DNA of 64,000 nt. Origin: Methylocystis rosea. GTDB taxonomy: Bacteria; Pseudomonadota; Alphaproteobacteria; Rhizobiales; Beijerinckiaceae. The stretch is taken from the NCBI RefSeq assembly GCF_003855495.1, contig NZ_CP034086.1:248001-312000 (forward strand). The letters run 5' to 3'. Each line of letters begins with the position of its first letter. Position 1 is the stretch's first letter. Below the pieces are notes generated by a model. The model worked only from the letters and a program-made list of their open reading frames with translations, was not told the origin of the DNA and did no database searches. Positions 1-9,245 of this stretch are shown here, piece by piece. The translations under genes and the position numbers were made by a program.

Positions 1-1330
1 TAATGAGGTTCGAGAAAACGACCCTCGGCGCCGCCATCAACCCTTGACCGAACCCATAGATCGACCTCGTAAAGATCATCCGCTGAACGAGCCGGTTGAT
101 GAGCAACAGGATATTGACGAAGAACACCACCCGCAGTGTAGGGTCGAGCATTGCATAGCCGGCGATGCGCCATTCTTCGCTCAATGTTCCAAGGACAAGG
201 ATCGCGATAGCGTTGAAAGCCAGGAAATAAGCCACGACGGCGATGATGCCGGACAGGATGCCCTTGCGATCGCGTAGAAAAAAGATTCTCTCGGCCAGCG
301 TGTTTCCCCAGCCGAGCTTTGAGGCTCCCTGGAACCCGATTCCCAGAAGCCAGCGTGCGCGCTGGCGGTAGGCGGCTCGGTAGTCGCTCGGAAAATTTTC
401 TCTCGTCGCGATCGCAAGCGGCTCCGCGATCCGTTGCACCTGATCGGCGCCCCGCGGAATATCGAGCGTATAGGGGGCCTCATTGAGAGCGAACGCGGCT
501 TTCAGGCCAAGCGACTTCATGGCGAAGGCGACGTCGTAGTCCTCCGTCAAAGCGATGGGGTCGAACACCTCGCCCCGACGCCAGGACTTCAGAGCTTCGA
601 TCGCTCTCCGGCTGAAGCAGGCGGCGACGCCGGCGCACGGAACTATGCCTGTAAGACGCTGCCGGACAAACAGATCCTTATTATGAAACTCCGCGAACTC
701 ATCCATGTAGGTGCCAGCCGTCATTTGAAGGAGCGAGCGCCGAAAGGAATATACGGGGATCTGGATGAAATCGAAGGTGGCGATCAGCGCGCTGAACAAC
801 GGAAATTCGAGCGGATGGATGACATCCTCGCTGTCGTGGAGCACATAGCCTTCAAACTTTATGTTTGCGGTTTTCTCAAATTCGCCGATTTGCGCGATGA
901 TCGCATTGAGGCAATCGGCTTTCGTCGTCGGTCCGTTATGCGGACCGATCACGAGACGGATATTCTCTGGGAGTTCCGCCGCCGCCCTGAGCACTTCCCG
1001 CTGAGTCGCCGCATCATTCGGATAGGCGCCTACAAAAAAAACCGTCGTCGCGGAATGGGCGGCGTTGGTCTTCAACATTTCGTAAATGACAGCCTCTTCG
1101 CGCCAGGCCGGCACCATGACCGCGAGGGGGCGTTGCGGCTGTTCACGCAGCGCTTGTTCAGAAAGCTGAGAGCGTTCGGCGCGGATCGTTCCTGAAATTC
1201 TCATAACCCAATAGACAATGTCCACGAACACATCGTCGAGGCTATAAAGAATAATTGCGACGCCAAAAACAAAGAACAGTCCCACCAGCGCATCGACATA
1301 GGCGACCGTGGCGTCCGTCAGGTCAAACAT
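1..1330 (-). CDS. nfrB: NfrB-like glycosyltransferase, 3' part missing at window edge
   Basis: I read this frame directly from the reverse strand: it opens at an ATG (1328-1330) and stays open to the window edge, about 443 codons. It begins with a membrane segment (FFVFGVAIILYSLDD) and continues as a family-2 glycosyltransferase with the acidic metal/sugar-nucleotide motif HDSEDVIHP, a conserved GPHNGPTTKADCLN stretch, the acceptor-side ALTEDYDV, QRARWLLGIGFQG (the QxxRW motif), and further membrane segments. The order matches E. coli NfrB, an inner-membrane polymer synthase. In E. coli the C-terminal MshEN domain binds c-di-GMP; here that part would lie outside the window, so regulation cannot be judged. 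wecB lies 112 bp upstream on the same strand and an nfrA-like gene is nearby, which supports the assignment. Confidence 0.85.
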   Translation of the reverse strand, partial: MFDLTDATVAYVDALVGLFFVFGVAIILYSLDDVFVDIVYWVMRISGTIRAERSQLSEQALREQPQRPLAVMVPAWREEAVIYEMLKTNAAHSATTVFFVGAYPNDAATQREVLRAAAELPENIRLVIGPHNGPTTKADCLNAIIAQIGEFEKTANIKFEGYVLHDSEDVIHPLEFPLFSALIATFDFIQIPVYSFRRSLLQMTAGTYMDEFAEFHNKDLFVRQRLTGIVPCAGVAACFSRRAIEALKSWRRGEVFDPIALTEDYDVAFAMKSLGLKAAFALNEAPYTLDIPRGADQVQRIAEPLAIATRENFPSDYRAAYRQRARWLLGIGFQGASKLGWGNTLAERIFFLRDRKGILSGIIAVVAYFLAFNAIAILVLGTLSEEWRIAGYAMLDPTLRVVFFVNILLLINRLVQRMIFTRSIYGFGQGLMAAPRVVFSNLI

Positions 1331-1442
1331 CCGTCGTCCCTAAGCTCTTCAGCCTCGCGTGTTCGGCAGGTCGAGCGCGCGCCGGACCTCTTGTTGTGCG
1401 CCATGCCGCGTTGTGGGCGGCATGGCGAAGCGCTGAAGCGGC

Positions 1443-2618
1443 CTAGGCCGCCGACAATGCGGGAACTGAGCGCACCAGTCGTGCGCGCATCGCGGCGACA
1501 ATCCGCTTCGCCGCCTGGCCGTCGCCATAAGGGAAAACCGGGACCGACATGCGTGCGTATAGCGCTGGATCGTCGCACAGCTGAGAGATCGCGCTCGACA
1601 CCGCGGCGGAGTTTGTGCCGACGACGCGAACCGCTCCGGCGCGAACCGCCTCCGGCCGTTCGGTGGTATTCCTCAGCACGAGGACGGGCTTGCCCAGCGC
1701 AGGCGCTTCCTCCTGGAGGCCGCCGCTGTCGGTGACGACGAGCCAGCATCTCTTCAGCGCGGCGACCATATCGGCGTAGCCGATCGCATCCGTAACCACG
1801 ATGCGCGGATGGCCGCCAAGAATCCGGCGCGCCGGCTCATGAGCGTTCGGATTGGGATGGCTGACGAAAAACACCCCGAGGTCATCATGCCGGTCGACCG
1901 CCGCCCTTATGCCCCGTAGCGCGCTTTCAATCGGCGCCCCGAAGCTTTCCCGCCGGTGCGCCGTCGCGAGAATGACTCTCGGCAATTTCGGAAACCCCTT
2001 CGGGGCAGGCGATTTGTGCGCCGCCGTCTGCAGCAGGGCGTCAATGCCTGTATTGCCCGTGGCGAGACAGTCGCCAGGAACGACGCCTTCACGCAAGAGA
2101 TTGTTGAGCGACGTCGAGGTCGGCGCGAAATGCATGGCCGCGGTCAGTCCGGCGATTCGTCTGTTGAGTTCTTCCGGATAGGGATCGTTGAGTTTTCCAG
2201 TTCGGAGCCCCGCCTCTACGTGCATGAAGGGCACGTTCTTGTGAAACGCGGCGAGCGAGACGACCGCAACCGACGTCGTGTCGCCCTGGGCGATGACGCA
2301 GTCAGGTTGAACTTCGTCGATCACGCGATCCATCTCGGCGATCACCTTGCCGAACAGCTCATTGAGCGAGCCGTTTCGACGTTCGAATTCCATCCGGCGG
2401 GAAGGAACCACTCCAAAATCCTTGAGCGCTCCTTCGACGACGTCAGCGTGCTGGCCGGTCGTCACCACATAGGGATAGGCCCAATCCGAACGTTCGAGTT
2501 CGGCGATGACAGGACCCATCTTGATAGCTTCGGGCCGCGTCCCCACGATGCATAAACAGCAAAGTTTGGATTTACTTAGCCGAAGTTCGCTTTTCTTGAT
2601 GCTCGTCAATTCGTTCAT
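1443..2618 (-). CDS. wecB: UDP-N-acetylglucosamine 2-epimerase (non-hydrolysing)
   Basis: A 391-residue cytoplasmic enzyme of the WecB/MnaA family, interconverting UDP-GlcNAc and UDP-ManNAc. Family motifs are in order: VGTRPEAIKMGP (25-36), TTGQHADV (53-60), QGDTTSV (111-117), HVEAGLR (133-139), PEELNRR (148-154), TAHRRESFG (219-227), SHPNPN (253-258) and TDSGGLQEEAPALGKP (296-311). Length is normal. The first ~18 residues are extra and charged, so translation could begin slightly later. It is followed by the nfrB-like gene, so the UDP-ManNAc it makes is probably the substrate of that synthase, as in the E. coli N4 glycan receptor pathway (family knowledge; the link here is inference). Confidence 0.93.
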   Translation of the reverse strand: MNELTSIKKSELRLSKSKLCCLCIVGTRPEAIKMGPVIAELERSDWAYPYVVTTGQHADVVEGALKDFGVVPSRRMEFERRNGSLNELFGKVIAEMDRVIDEVQPDCVIAQGDTTSVAVVSLAAFHKNVPFMHVEAGLRTGKLNDPYPEELNRRIAGLTAAMHFAPTSTSLNNLLREGVVPGDCLATGNTGIDALLQTAAHKSPAPKGFPKLPRVILATAHRRESFGAPIESALRGIRAAVDRHDDLGVFFVSHPNPNAHEPARRILGGHPRIVVTDAIGYADMVAALKRCWLVVTDSGGLQEEAPALGKPVLVLRNTTERPEAVRAGAVRVVGTNSAAVSSAISQLCDDPALYARMSVPVFPYGDGQAAKRIVAAMRARLVRSVPALSAA

Positions 2619-2699
2619 CTCAGCTCTTCTCAGCGACGCTAAATTATTTCCCCGTATAATTGAGAAGTTTTGGGCTGTCGAATGAATATTTCGACATAT

Positions 2700-2855
2700 T
2701 TAGCGGCCTATAAAAAAAGCTATTCCGACAAAGGAGATGGCTAAACCTAGCACCATCAATATGGTGGCTCCTGTCGCGCCGAAAAAAAGCGAGCCGACGA
2801 AGCCGGCGAGGGATATTAATGTAAACAATACGAGGATTAACACCATAAGTTGCAT
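2700..2855 (-). CDS. Small hydrophobic membrane protein (51 aa)
   Basis: The open frame extends further upstream, but the ATG at 2853-2855 is preceded by AGGAG at good spacing, so I choose it. The 51-residue product starts MQLMVLILVLFTLISLAGFVG and is almost entirely hydrophobic, with two predicted membrane segments (about 3-22 and 27-48) separated by FFGATGAT and ending FIGR. It resembles the many 50-60 residue DUF1328-like or PMP3-like membrane peptides, but I cannot place it in a family. It sits between wecB and the divergent nfrA-like gene; a role in the polysaccharide locus is possible but unproven. Confidence 0.6.
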   Translation of the reverse strand: MQLMVLILVLFTLISLAGFVGSLFFGATGATILMVLGLAISFVGIAFFIGR

Positions 2856-3112
2856 TTCGTCTTTGCTCCTGTGTGTTCGGCGATGTCGGGCGTCTGAATG
2901 TAAACTCTTTGCCACGCTTAAGCCTAAGTATAGAATTGGACTTAAGTTTTCTAGCGCGCTATGCAAAACATATGAATGCGCGACGATGCGCAAGCGATTG
3001 CCTCTAGAATCCGAGGCGCCCGATGACGGGATTTTGCTTCATTTGCGGTTGTAGGTTAGCAAAAACAAGATGTTTCGTTCCTGATTCGCGTGACGCGCGT
3101 TCGAAGATTCTG

Positions 3113-6100
3113 ATGTCGGAATCTCGGCTTTTGCCAACGCAGATGGAGCGCATCGTGCGGCGCGTTTTCCGAAGGCCTTACGCAACAATCCTTTTTTTGG
3201 CGCTGGCGCTCGCGCCCACGACGCCCCTCGCTGCTCGTGCTGGAGACAATGACGCCGTCCGCGAGGAGCTGCGGCCAGGCCAGCCCGGCTACCAAGAGCT
3301 TGCCCTGGCGTTCGCGCGTCTGGCGAAGGGCGATTACGACGGCGCCCTCAAATACGCGCAGCGCGCACGAAGCCTGGCGCCCGATTACGAGATGCCCGTC
3401 CGCCTGCTGGCCGACATTCTAAATAAATCGGGACGAATTGGCGAGGCGGTCGACGTCATCAACGCCTTTGTCGCCAGCCATAAGCATTCGATGGCGCTGA
3501 TCGCCCTGCGCGGTCATCTGCGCAAACGACTCATGGACGTCGCCGGCGCCGAGGCGGATCTGCGCAGCGCACGAGACAGCGGCGCGTTGACCCAAGAGGA
3601 GGCCGCCGCAGTCAATGTCGCGCTCTTCGATCTTGCAATGAGCGCCGCATATAAGGACTTCAACGGGTCTCGGCTGAATGAAGCCATAGAAAATGCGCGA
3701 GCGGCGCGCAAATTGGATGAAAAAGCTGAATCTCCCGTCCGACTGATCGCCGAAGCCTATAGCCGGCAGGGGCGGGCTCAAGCGGCTCTCGACGAGCTGA
3801 ATCGCTATATCTCGCAAAATCAGGCGAGCGGGCGTCTTCTCGCCCAGCGCGGATATTTGCGTCGCGCCATGAAAGACTTGAAAGGCGCAGCGGCGGATTT
3901 CGAAGCCGCGCTCGCCGCGCCCGACATTGAGCCAAGCGAAACATTAACATTACGCAATGCGCTCGCAGAAGCCACGAAGGCTGAGCAGGACAGCATTGTG
4001 CAAGCCGAACTCGCGCAGGTTTACGCGGCGATCGCGAAACGCGACTACGCTCGTGCGGTGAAGGCGGCGCGCGTCCTTCGCGCCAAATATCCAAACGACG
4101 AAGCGCCGCTACTTGCGCTCATGTCGGCGTTGAGCAAATCCCGGCAGGCTGCAGCAGCGGTCAAAGAAGCGGATGCGTTCATCAAGGACAATACGCCGAG
4201 TGCGACATTGCTCGCGCAGCGCGGATACAGCCGCCGCGCGGCTGGAGACCTGCCCGGCGCCATTGCGGACTTCCGGGCTGCGCTCGCTCAGCCGGCTCTC
4301 GAGCCCGCGCAATCCAAGAGGCTGAAACTGGCGCTTGCGGAGGCGGAACGCGCCAACGAGCCGGGCGGTTCGGCGGTCGGCGCGGAGGCGACGCCCCTGC
4401 AGCAAGCGCTCAACAGCGGCTATGACGCGCTAAAAGTGGGGCGGCCGGACGAGGCGGTGCGCGCGGCAAGAGAGGCGCATAGTCTCGATCCCAAAGCGGA
4501 GGAGCCTGTTCTTCTCCTCTTGACGGCGCTCCTTCGCCAAGGGCGCAAAGCTGAGGCGCTTGCGGAAGCGAATCGATACCTAGCGTCTGTGCCGCAAAGC
4601 CCGGGGGTTCTCGCGCAGCGCGGGTTCATGCGTCGTCAGGCCGGTGATGTGAGCGGCGCCGCCGCAGACTTCGAGCAGGCCTTGAAATACGAACTTCCGG
4701 CCGATCAGAAGCTCAATGTCGCGCGGGCGCTCGATGAGGCGCGCTACACGCTCGTCGCCGAAAAGGCCTTCAAGGCTCTGGCCGCTCGCGATTGGGTGAG
4801 CGCCTTACGTTATGGCCGGGCGGCCGAGGCTTTCCCCCGAGCCGACGAGGCGGTTTTTCGCGTGACGATCGCCGCCCTCGCAGGGCTTGGCCACATGGAC
4901 GAGGCGCTACGGGCGTCAAACGCGCTCATTGCACGCGGCAAAGCCACGGGCCAAGCCTATGCGCAAAGGGCGTATCTTCGGAAGACTCTCGGAGACGGCG
5001 CCGGCGCATTTGCGGACTTTGTGAAAGCGCTTGATCGGGGTGATTTGCCTCCGGCGCAAAGGGTGGCGGTCGAACTCGAAATCGCCATCGCCAGGTCGTC
5101 TGCGTATGAAACACAGGGAGATCTGACGCGCGCGCGCGACGAGCTCGTCAACTTCGCGCATACGCATCCCGGCTACGCCGCCGGATGGTCGACGCTTGGC
5201 CAGTTTTATGCGCGTCAAAAGGAATATGCCGCCGCCGTCGCGGCCTTTGAGAATAGCCTCGCGGTCGAGCGCAGCGGCGAAGTGTTGCTGAACGCGGGCT
5301 ATGCGAGCGTCTATGTCGATCGCTCAAAAGAGTCGCAGTTCTTTCGGGAAGCGCTCGACCGCTGGTCGAGCGATCCCTCACTCAGCGCCCGGCCGCCCCG
5401 CGATCGAGATGTGATCAGAACGCAGGTTGTCGAGTCGGATGCGAGCATTCGCACCAATGTGGTGTTCAACAGCATCGCCGATCGTCCAAGACGCTGGGGC
5501 GGGCATCAGCTTCAGCCGAGCTTCGAAACGGTCATCCGGTTCGATGGTCGCCACCTGCCGTACATATTTGGCCTCGAGGGTTTGATCGGCGGCTTTTGGT
5601 CCCAGGACCAGACGCGCTTCACCGAGAGCTATTCGCGGCTCGGTTTGCGCTTGCGTCCGTTCGACGGCATAAATTTCTCGGTGAGCGCTGAGTGGCAGCA
5701 CTATTTCACGCGAAACGCACCCTTCAATCAGCTGGCCTTGTCATGGGGCTATGGCTACGGCGGATTCGCGTATTCGAGCGCCCCAAGCGCGGGAGCGGCC
5801 GGCGCGATCGAACCGACGGATCTAAGCTATCCCCATGAGACGACATGGCAGCCGCTGACGAGCTTTGCGACCTACGGCACCTACAGGGCTGGCGAGCGCC
5901 GGTATCTGCAGAACGCGGTGGGTTTGCTTGGCTATTCCTATTGGGACGCTGACTCGCGCGTCGTGCTCGGAGCGGCTGCAATGGGCATGGCGACATATGA
6001 TAGCGCGGACACCCGCCGATTTGCCTTTGGGGCAGGTCCGGCGCTTGTCGCGCGCACATGGCTGGGCGGAGACTTCTATCGCGCCTTTGACGGCATCTTG

Positions 6101-6184
6101 ACTGCACAAATTGGCTATTTGTTCCCCTTCGGGGAGAGTCGACGTCAAGGCGGTCTCAACGCGACAATCGGAATTTCCTTTTGA
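3113..6184 (+). CDS. nfrA: NfrA-like outer-membrane TPR protein
   Basis: Roughly 1023 residues from the ATG at 3113 (another at 3143); the longer frame from 3023 adds a Cys-rich stretch that does not fit a signal peptide. A signal sequence with core ATILFLALALAP ends near AARAG. Then come about 770 residues of TPR-type helices with a recurring signature A-QRG(Y/F)xRR...GAxADFxxAL (four clear copies). The last ~270 residues are rich in aromatic and alternating residues (RWGGHQLQPSFETVIRFDG, LGLRLRPFDGINFSVSAEWQ) as in the NfrA C-terminal domain, and the protein ends in F, typical of outer-membrane beta-barrels. Length is close to E. coli NfrA (~990). Probable role: export or anchoring of the polymer made by NfrB. 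Confidence 0.8.
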   Translation: MSESRLLPTQMERIVRRVFRRPYATILFLALALAPTTPLAARAGDNDAVREELRPGQPGYQELALAFARLAKGDYDGALKYAQRARSLAPDYEMPVRLLADILNKSGRIGEAVDVINAFVASHKHSMALIALRGHLRKRLMDVAGAEADLRSARDSGALTQEEAAAVNVALFDLAMSAAYKDFNGSRLNEAIENARAARKLDEKAESPVRLIAEAYSRQGRAQAALDELNRYISQNQASGRLLAQRGYLRRAMKDLKGAAADFEAALAAPDIEPSETLTLRNALAEATKAEQDSIVQAELAQVYAAIAKRDYARAVKAARVLRAKYPNDEAPLLALMSALSKSRQAAAAVKEADAFIKDNTPSATLLAQRGYSRRAAGDLPGAIADFRAALAQPALEPAQSKRLKLALAEAERANEPGGSAVGAEATPLQQALNSGYDALKVGRPDEAVRAAREAHSLDPKAEEPVLLLLTALLRQGRKAEALAEANRYLASVPQSPGVLAQRGFMRRQAGDVSGAAADFEQALKYELPADQKLNVARALDEARYTLVAEKAFKALAARDWVSALRYGRAAEAFPRADEAVFRVTIAALAGLGHMDEALRASNALIARGKATGQAYAQRAYLRKTLGDGAGAFADFVKALDRGDLPPAQRVAVELEIAIARSSAYETQGDLTRARDELVNFAHTHPGYAAGWSTLGQFYARQKEYAAAVAAFENSLAVERSGEVLLNAGYASVYVDRSKESQFFREALDRWSSDPSLSARPPRDRDVIRTQVVESDASIRTNVVFNSIADRPRRWGGHQLQPSFETVIRFDGRHLPYIFGLEGLIGGFWSQDQTRFTESYSRLGLRLRPFDGINFSVSAEWQHYFTRNAPFNQLALSWGYGYGGFAYSSAPSAGAAGAIEPTDLSYPHETTWQPLTSFATYGTYRAGERRYLQNAVGLLGYSYWDADSRVVLGAAAMGMATYDSADTRRFAFGAGPALVARTWLGGDFYRAFDGILTAQIGYLFPFGESRRQGGLNATIGISF

Positions 6185-6268
6185 AAGCATGCATGTCCGA
6201 GGCGCGCCGCTGACGCCGGGACAACGCGACGGAGCCCCCGCCCAGAACTCGACTTTGCGGCAACATCA

Positions 6269-7321
6269 CTATTTCGAGGTCGCTACGGCGCGAGGAATCG
6301 TCACGACGACCGAATGGAAATACGCTGCGGCGTCCTCGGAATAGAACCCGACAAGCCCATTCGAATAGGGCCTCTCTCGGTCAGTGAAGGTGGTCAAGAG
6401 AACGCCGTCGACGAATGCCGAAATCGTCGTCGACGTCGGGGTGACGGCCTGAACAATCTTGACGACATATCGATTTCCGATCGGATAAATCGGTCGGTTT
6501 CCCGACGCCAAGAAGCGCTGGTCGCCGGGATAAGCAGGATCCGCTTTGCCGAGCTCCCAGCCGTTCGGCTTCGGGATGAAGTAGTAGAAATGGGTTTTGT
6601 CGACGTAATCCCACAAAAGCCAGCCCACTTCCCACGGATTTGGCGCACTGTTCCGACGCAACTGCTTCTCTGTGTGCAGCGAGGCCTCGACGCTCAAATT
6701 GCCCTTGACGTCGACGGGCCAAGACGGATGCGGTCCACTAATCAGCCCGGCATGCGTTTCGTTCCCAGAGTTTGACTCCTTCGGGCGTATCGCCAGCGCC
6801 TGGCCATCGAACAGGCGGGCGACAGCATTAGAGCCATAGCCGTGATAAACGGACTTCCAATTGTGAGCGAGAAGCTCGCCATCTTCGATTCGGGTTTCAG
6901 GCGCGTGAGGAACCGCGCTGTCGAAAATCTCCGACAGGATGATGCGTTCCGGCGTTACCGTCACGACAGCGCGATGCGACGTGGACGCCGCGCCTTTCTT
7001 GCACTTTATCGTATAAATCGTCGTGCGGGCGGGCCGCACGAGAACATTGCCCGACAGGTCGCGAACGACAAAATTTGGATCGCGCGGGCGGCTCGAACTC
7101 GTGCAAACGTCGGCGTTCGTTGCGGAAAACGCAAGGGTCGCCGACTGACCTGGATTGATCATCGTCGGCTTCGCCGACAGCGCTGCAATGGGAGCGTTCC
7201 CAGCCGCCTCCGGGCGCTTCGACGCATCCTCGGCCGCGGCGTCGGCCAATGAGATCGACGCCAAGGCGATAGATCTCAGCAAAAAGGCCCATTTCATTTC
7301 AAGCCAAGCCACGGATGGCAC
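6269..7321 (-). CDS. Secreted protein with Ig-like and lectin-like domains
   Basis: 350 residues, convergent with the nfrA-like gene. The real start may be the second Met (7297), giving MKWAFLLRSIALASISLADAA as signal peptide. Residues about 45-125 look like an Ig-like domain (LSAKPTMINPGQSATLAFS, then TTIYTIKCKKG and AVVTVTPE). Residues about 130-345 resemble a concanavalin/LamG-type jelly roll as in DUF1080-like carbohydrate proteins: NPWEVGWLLWDYVDKTHFYY, YVVKIVQAVTPTSTTISAFVDG, NGLVGFYSEDAAAYF. No catalytic residues can be pointed out. Position beside the nfr genes suggests it binds or trims the exported polysaccharide; this is inference. Confidence 0.65.
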   Translation of the reverse strand: MPSVAWLEMKWAFLLRSIALASISLADAAAEDASKRPEAAGNAPIAALSAKPTMINPGQSATLAFSATNADVCTSSSRPRDPNFVVRDLSGNVLVRPARTTIYTIKCKKGAASTSHRAVVTVTPERIILSEIFDSAVPHAPETRIEDGELLAHNWKSVYHGYGSNAVARLFDGQALAIRPKESNSGNETHAGLISGPHPSWPVDVKGNLSVEASLHTEKQLRRNSAPNPWEVGWLLWDYVDKTHFYYFIPKPNGWELGKADPAYPGDQRFLASGNRPIYPIGNRYVVKIVQAVTPTSTTISAFVDGVLLTTFTDRERPYSNGLVGFYSEDAAAYFHSVVVTIPRAVATSK

Positions 7322-7536
7322 CCACTAGCAAACGCAACGCTCCGAGACCGCAACTTACTCAACTTTGCCAATCGGCGATGAGGATTCCACAGCTAAGCTT
7401 AAGTAAGGGTGAGCGAGCAGGCCATAGGCGTTTTAGCGCATGTGCCTGATGGAAGCGGCTCGATTTCGCTACTCGTTATGTCGCATCAAGCGATCATTTA
7501 GCGCGTGAAAATCCTCGCGCGCGCTTTGAGGCTGCG

Positions 7537-8562
7537 TCAGGAAGCCGCGCGCTCGTCCTGCAGACGGCTTGCCGGGGTCCATTGGTAGACCTCGTAACCG
7601 TCCACCACCTTGCCGGCATCGTTGAAGCCTCCGCGCTGCTGCACCGGCTCGATGATCTGCTTCGCGCAGGCGATCGTCCCTGGCAGCGCGTATTTTTGCA
7701 TATGGCCGGCGATATCGATGACGCGGTCGCTCATTTCCTCCATCGGCGTGTGCTCGTCGTAATAAACGTGCCCGGCGTTGATGCCGCACCGAACGGTGAA
7801 ATTCGACTTGATCATCTTCACATTGGCGTTGAACGCGTCGAGACCGCTGATCACTTCCTTGGCGGCTTTCAGCGCTGCGTCGATCGAGGGAAAGCAGGCC
7901 ATGACGCCGTCGGGCGTCCAAGCCGCCTTCAGCGAGCCGTTGCTGCGGAGCTTGCTGTCGACGAGATCCTTGTATTCACGAAAATCGTGCTCGATAAATG
8001 TCTTGTCCTCGCCGAGCTTCATCTTGGTCGAGTCGACGACGTCAATGGAAAGAAAGGCAAGGTCGCGGCCCATCGACTCCAACTGACGTTTGGCGTCGCC
8101 CATGACCTTGAGCAACTCCGCGCGGCTCTTTGGGTTGCGCGCGTCCATCGTCTTCATTTTTTCCTTGACCGGCGCAAGCACCCGCGCGTCGGCCGGCGCG
8201 GAGGACTGCAGCGCCTCGAAGTCACGCTGCAGCGTCGCACGGTAGATCGCGGTCGAGACCTTGCGCCGCAGCGCGTCGACCCACATGCGCCCGAAGAGCA
8301 GTCCGCCGACGATAAACCAACGCGCCAGCTCATAGCCCTTGAAGTTGGTCGGGATTACCGACTTGACCCGCCGGATCATCCGCGCGTCGAAGACTTCGAC
8401 ATATTCGATCCAGCGGTATGAACCCGCATGCTTGAAATAAGGCGTGACGAGCGGGAGCAGGACGAGCACAAGCGCGATGAGCAGGGCGACGTTCAGCAGC
8501 CCGAGTAAGACTCTAGCCAGCCTCAGCGGGAGCGGGGATCCGGGATTGCGCGAATGATCCAT
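7537..8562 (-). CDS. Membrane-anchored class III nucleotidyl cyclase homolog
   Basis: 341 residues. The N-terminus has a long membrane segment (15-42) and a second weaker one (about 80-95), then a charged linker and a class III cyclase domain from ~165. Both metal-binding aspartates are recognisable: D174 in FLSIDVVDSTKM and D218 in AAWTPDGVMACFP. The GINAGHV stretch (260-266) and ALPGTIACAKQII match the fold. The transition-state region, normally N-x-AAR, reads RVIDIAGHM (280-288), so the usual Asn and Arg are replaced by Asp and His; catalysis may be weak, altered or absent. No sensor domain is obvious between membrane and catalytic parts. It appears monocistronic. Confidence 0.75.
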   Translation of the reverse strand: MDHSRNPGSPLPLRLARVLLGLLNVALLIALVLVLLPLVTPYFKHAGSYRWIEYVEVFDARMIRRVKSVIPTNFKGYELARWFIVGGLLFGRMWVDALRRKVSTAIYRATLQRDFEALQSSAPADARVLAPVKEKMKTMDARNPKSRAELLKVMGDAKRQLESMGRDLAFLSIDVVDSTKMKLGEDKTFIEHDFREYKDLVDSKLRSNGSLKAAWTPDGVMACFPSIDAALKAAKEVISGLDAFNANVKMIKSNFTVRCGINAGHVYYDEHTPMEEMSDRVIDIAGHMQKYALPGTIACAKQIIEPVQQRGGFNDAGKVVDGYEVYQWTPASRLQDERAAS

Positions 8563-8865
8563 GAGCTTCTTTCAATCCGAGCTGGGGGCGCCGATCGCCG
8601 CCGTTATCGCACGCGCAAATTGGTCCGCGCAATTCTGGACCGATCTTCGACGCGCACTCGACGCAAGTGCCGAAGTTCCTTGGCCATTTGCCGCAAGGCG
8701 CGCCTGACGCGATTTAAAATTTCGGCGCAGATCTAGGGCGAGCGCCATCCGCTGCGCTTGCGCTGCATCGCTCGGGTCGAGCTCGAGCGCTATCAATTTT
8801 GAGTCTCAGGAGAGGAGAGAACGCCCCGAGCCCGGATGCACGCGCGGAGCGTTTTTCTCTAATTG

Positions 8866-8892
8866 AGGGAGTCCCTTATCGAGGGACTCCCT
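8866..8892. other. Perfect 10-bp inverted repeat (hairpin)
   Basis: AGGGAGTCCC and GGGACTCCCT face each other around a 7-base loop (TTATCGA). It lies 14 bp past the stop of the minus-strand secreted protein gene (8907-9245), where a terminator would be expected, but no run of T follows the stem on either strand, so it may instead be a processing or stability element. Confidence 0.45.
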
Positions 8893-8906
8893 GGTCGACA
8901 GAATCC

Positions 8907-9245
8907 CTACTTGGATTGGTGAAGATCTTTCGCATGAAGCGAGTCCAAGAGATCATTGCCCTTCAGCGTAGAGACCCGCGCGGCCGTACCGTCTTCGTTG
9001 CATTTCCCGCTCGTGTTTTTCGAGCCGGTGCATTGGCGGCTTCCGTCGGCGGGACATTCGAAGACGACGTCGTTTGTGCATCCGACGAGAGAATTGCCTT
9101 TGATGCCGTAATTGCAGGTTTGCCCTGCATCGTGCATCCGATCGCACGCAGAGACAACGGCGCCAACCGGCGCCGCAATCGCAGCCGAGACAGTCACAGA
9201 AAAAATAAGCGCGAGCGCACATGTTCGGGGAAAGGTCGTCCTCAT
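8907..9245 (-). CDS. Small secreted cysteine-containing protein
   Basis: The frame is open from 9311, but the ATG at 9243-9245 has GGAG seven bases upstream and directly opens a signal peptide (MRTTFPRTCALALIFSVTVS...AIAAPVG), so I take that start (112 aa). The mature part has six cysteines (SACDRM, QTCNYG, VGCTND, FECPAD, QCTGS, GKCNED), suggesting a disulphide-stabilised periplasmic or secreted protein. I do not recognise the family. A hairpin follows the stop codon. Confidence 0.6.
   Translation of the reverse strand: MRTTFPRTCALALIFSVTVSAAIAAPVGAVVSACDRMHDAGQTCNYGIKGNSLVGCTNDVVFECPADGSRQCTGSKNTSGKCNEDGTAARVSTLKGNDLLDSLHAKDLHQSK

Noticed and set aside
8572..8796. 74-codon minus-strand frame just upstream of the cyclase homolog
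   Set aside because: No ribosome binding site and a composition typical of GC-rich shadow frames, although position would allow a small gene.
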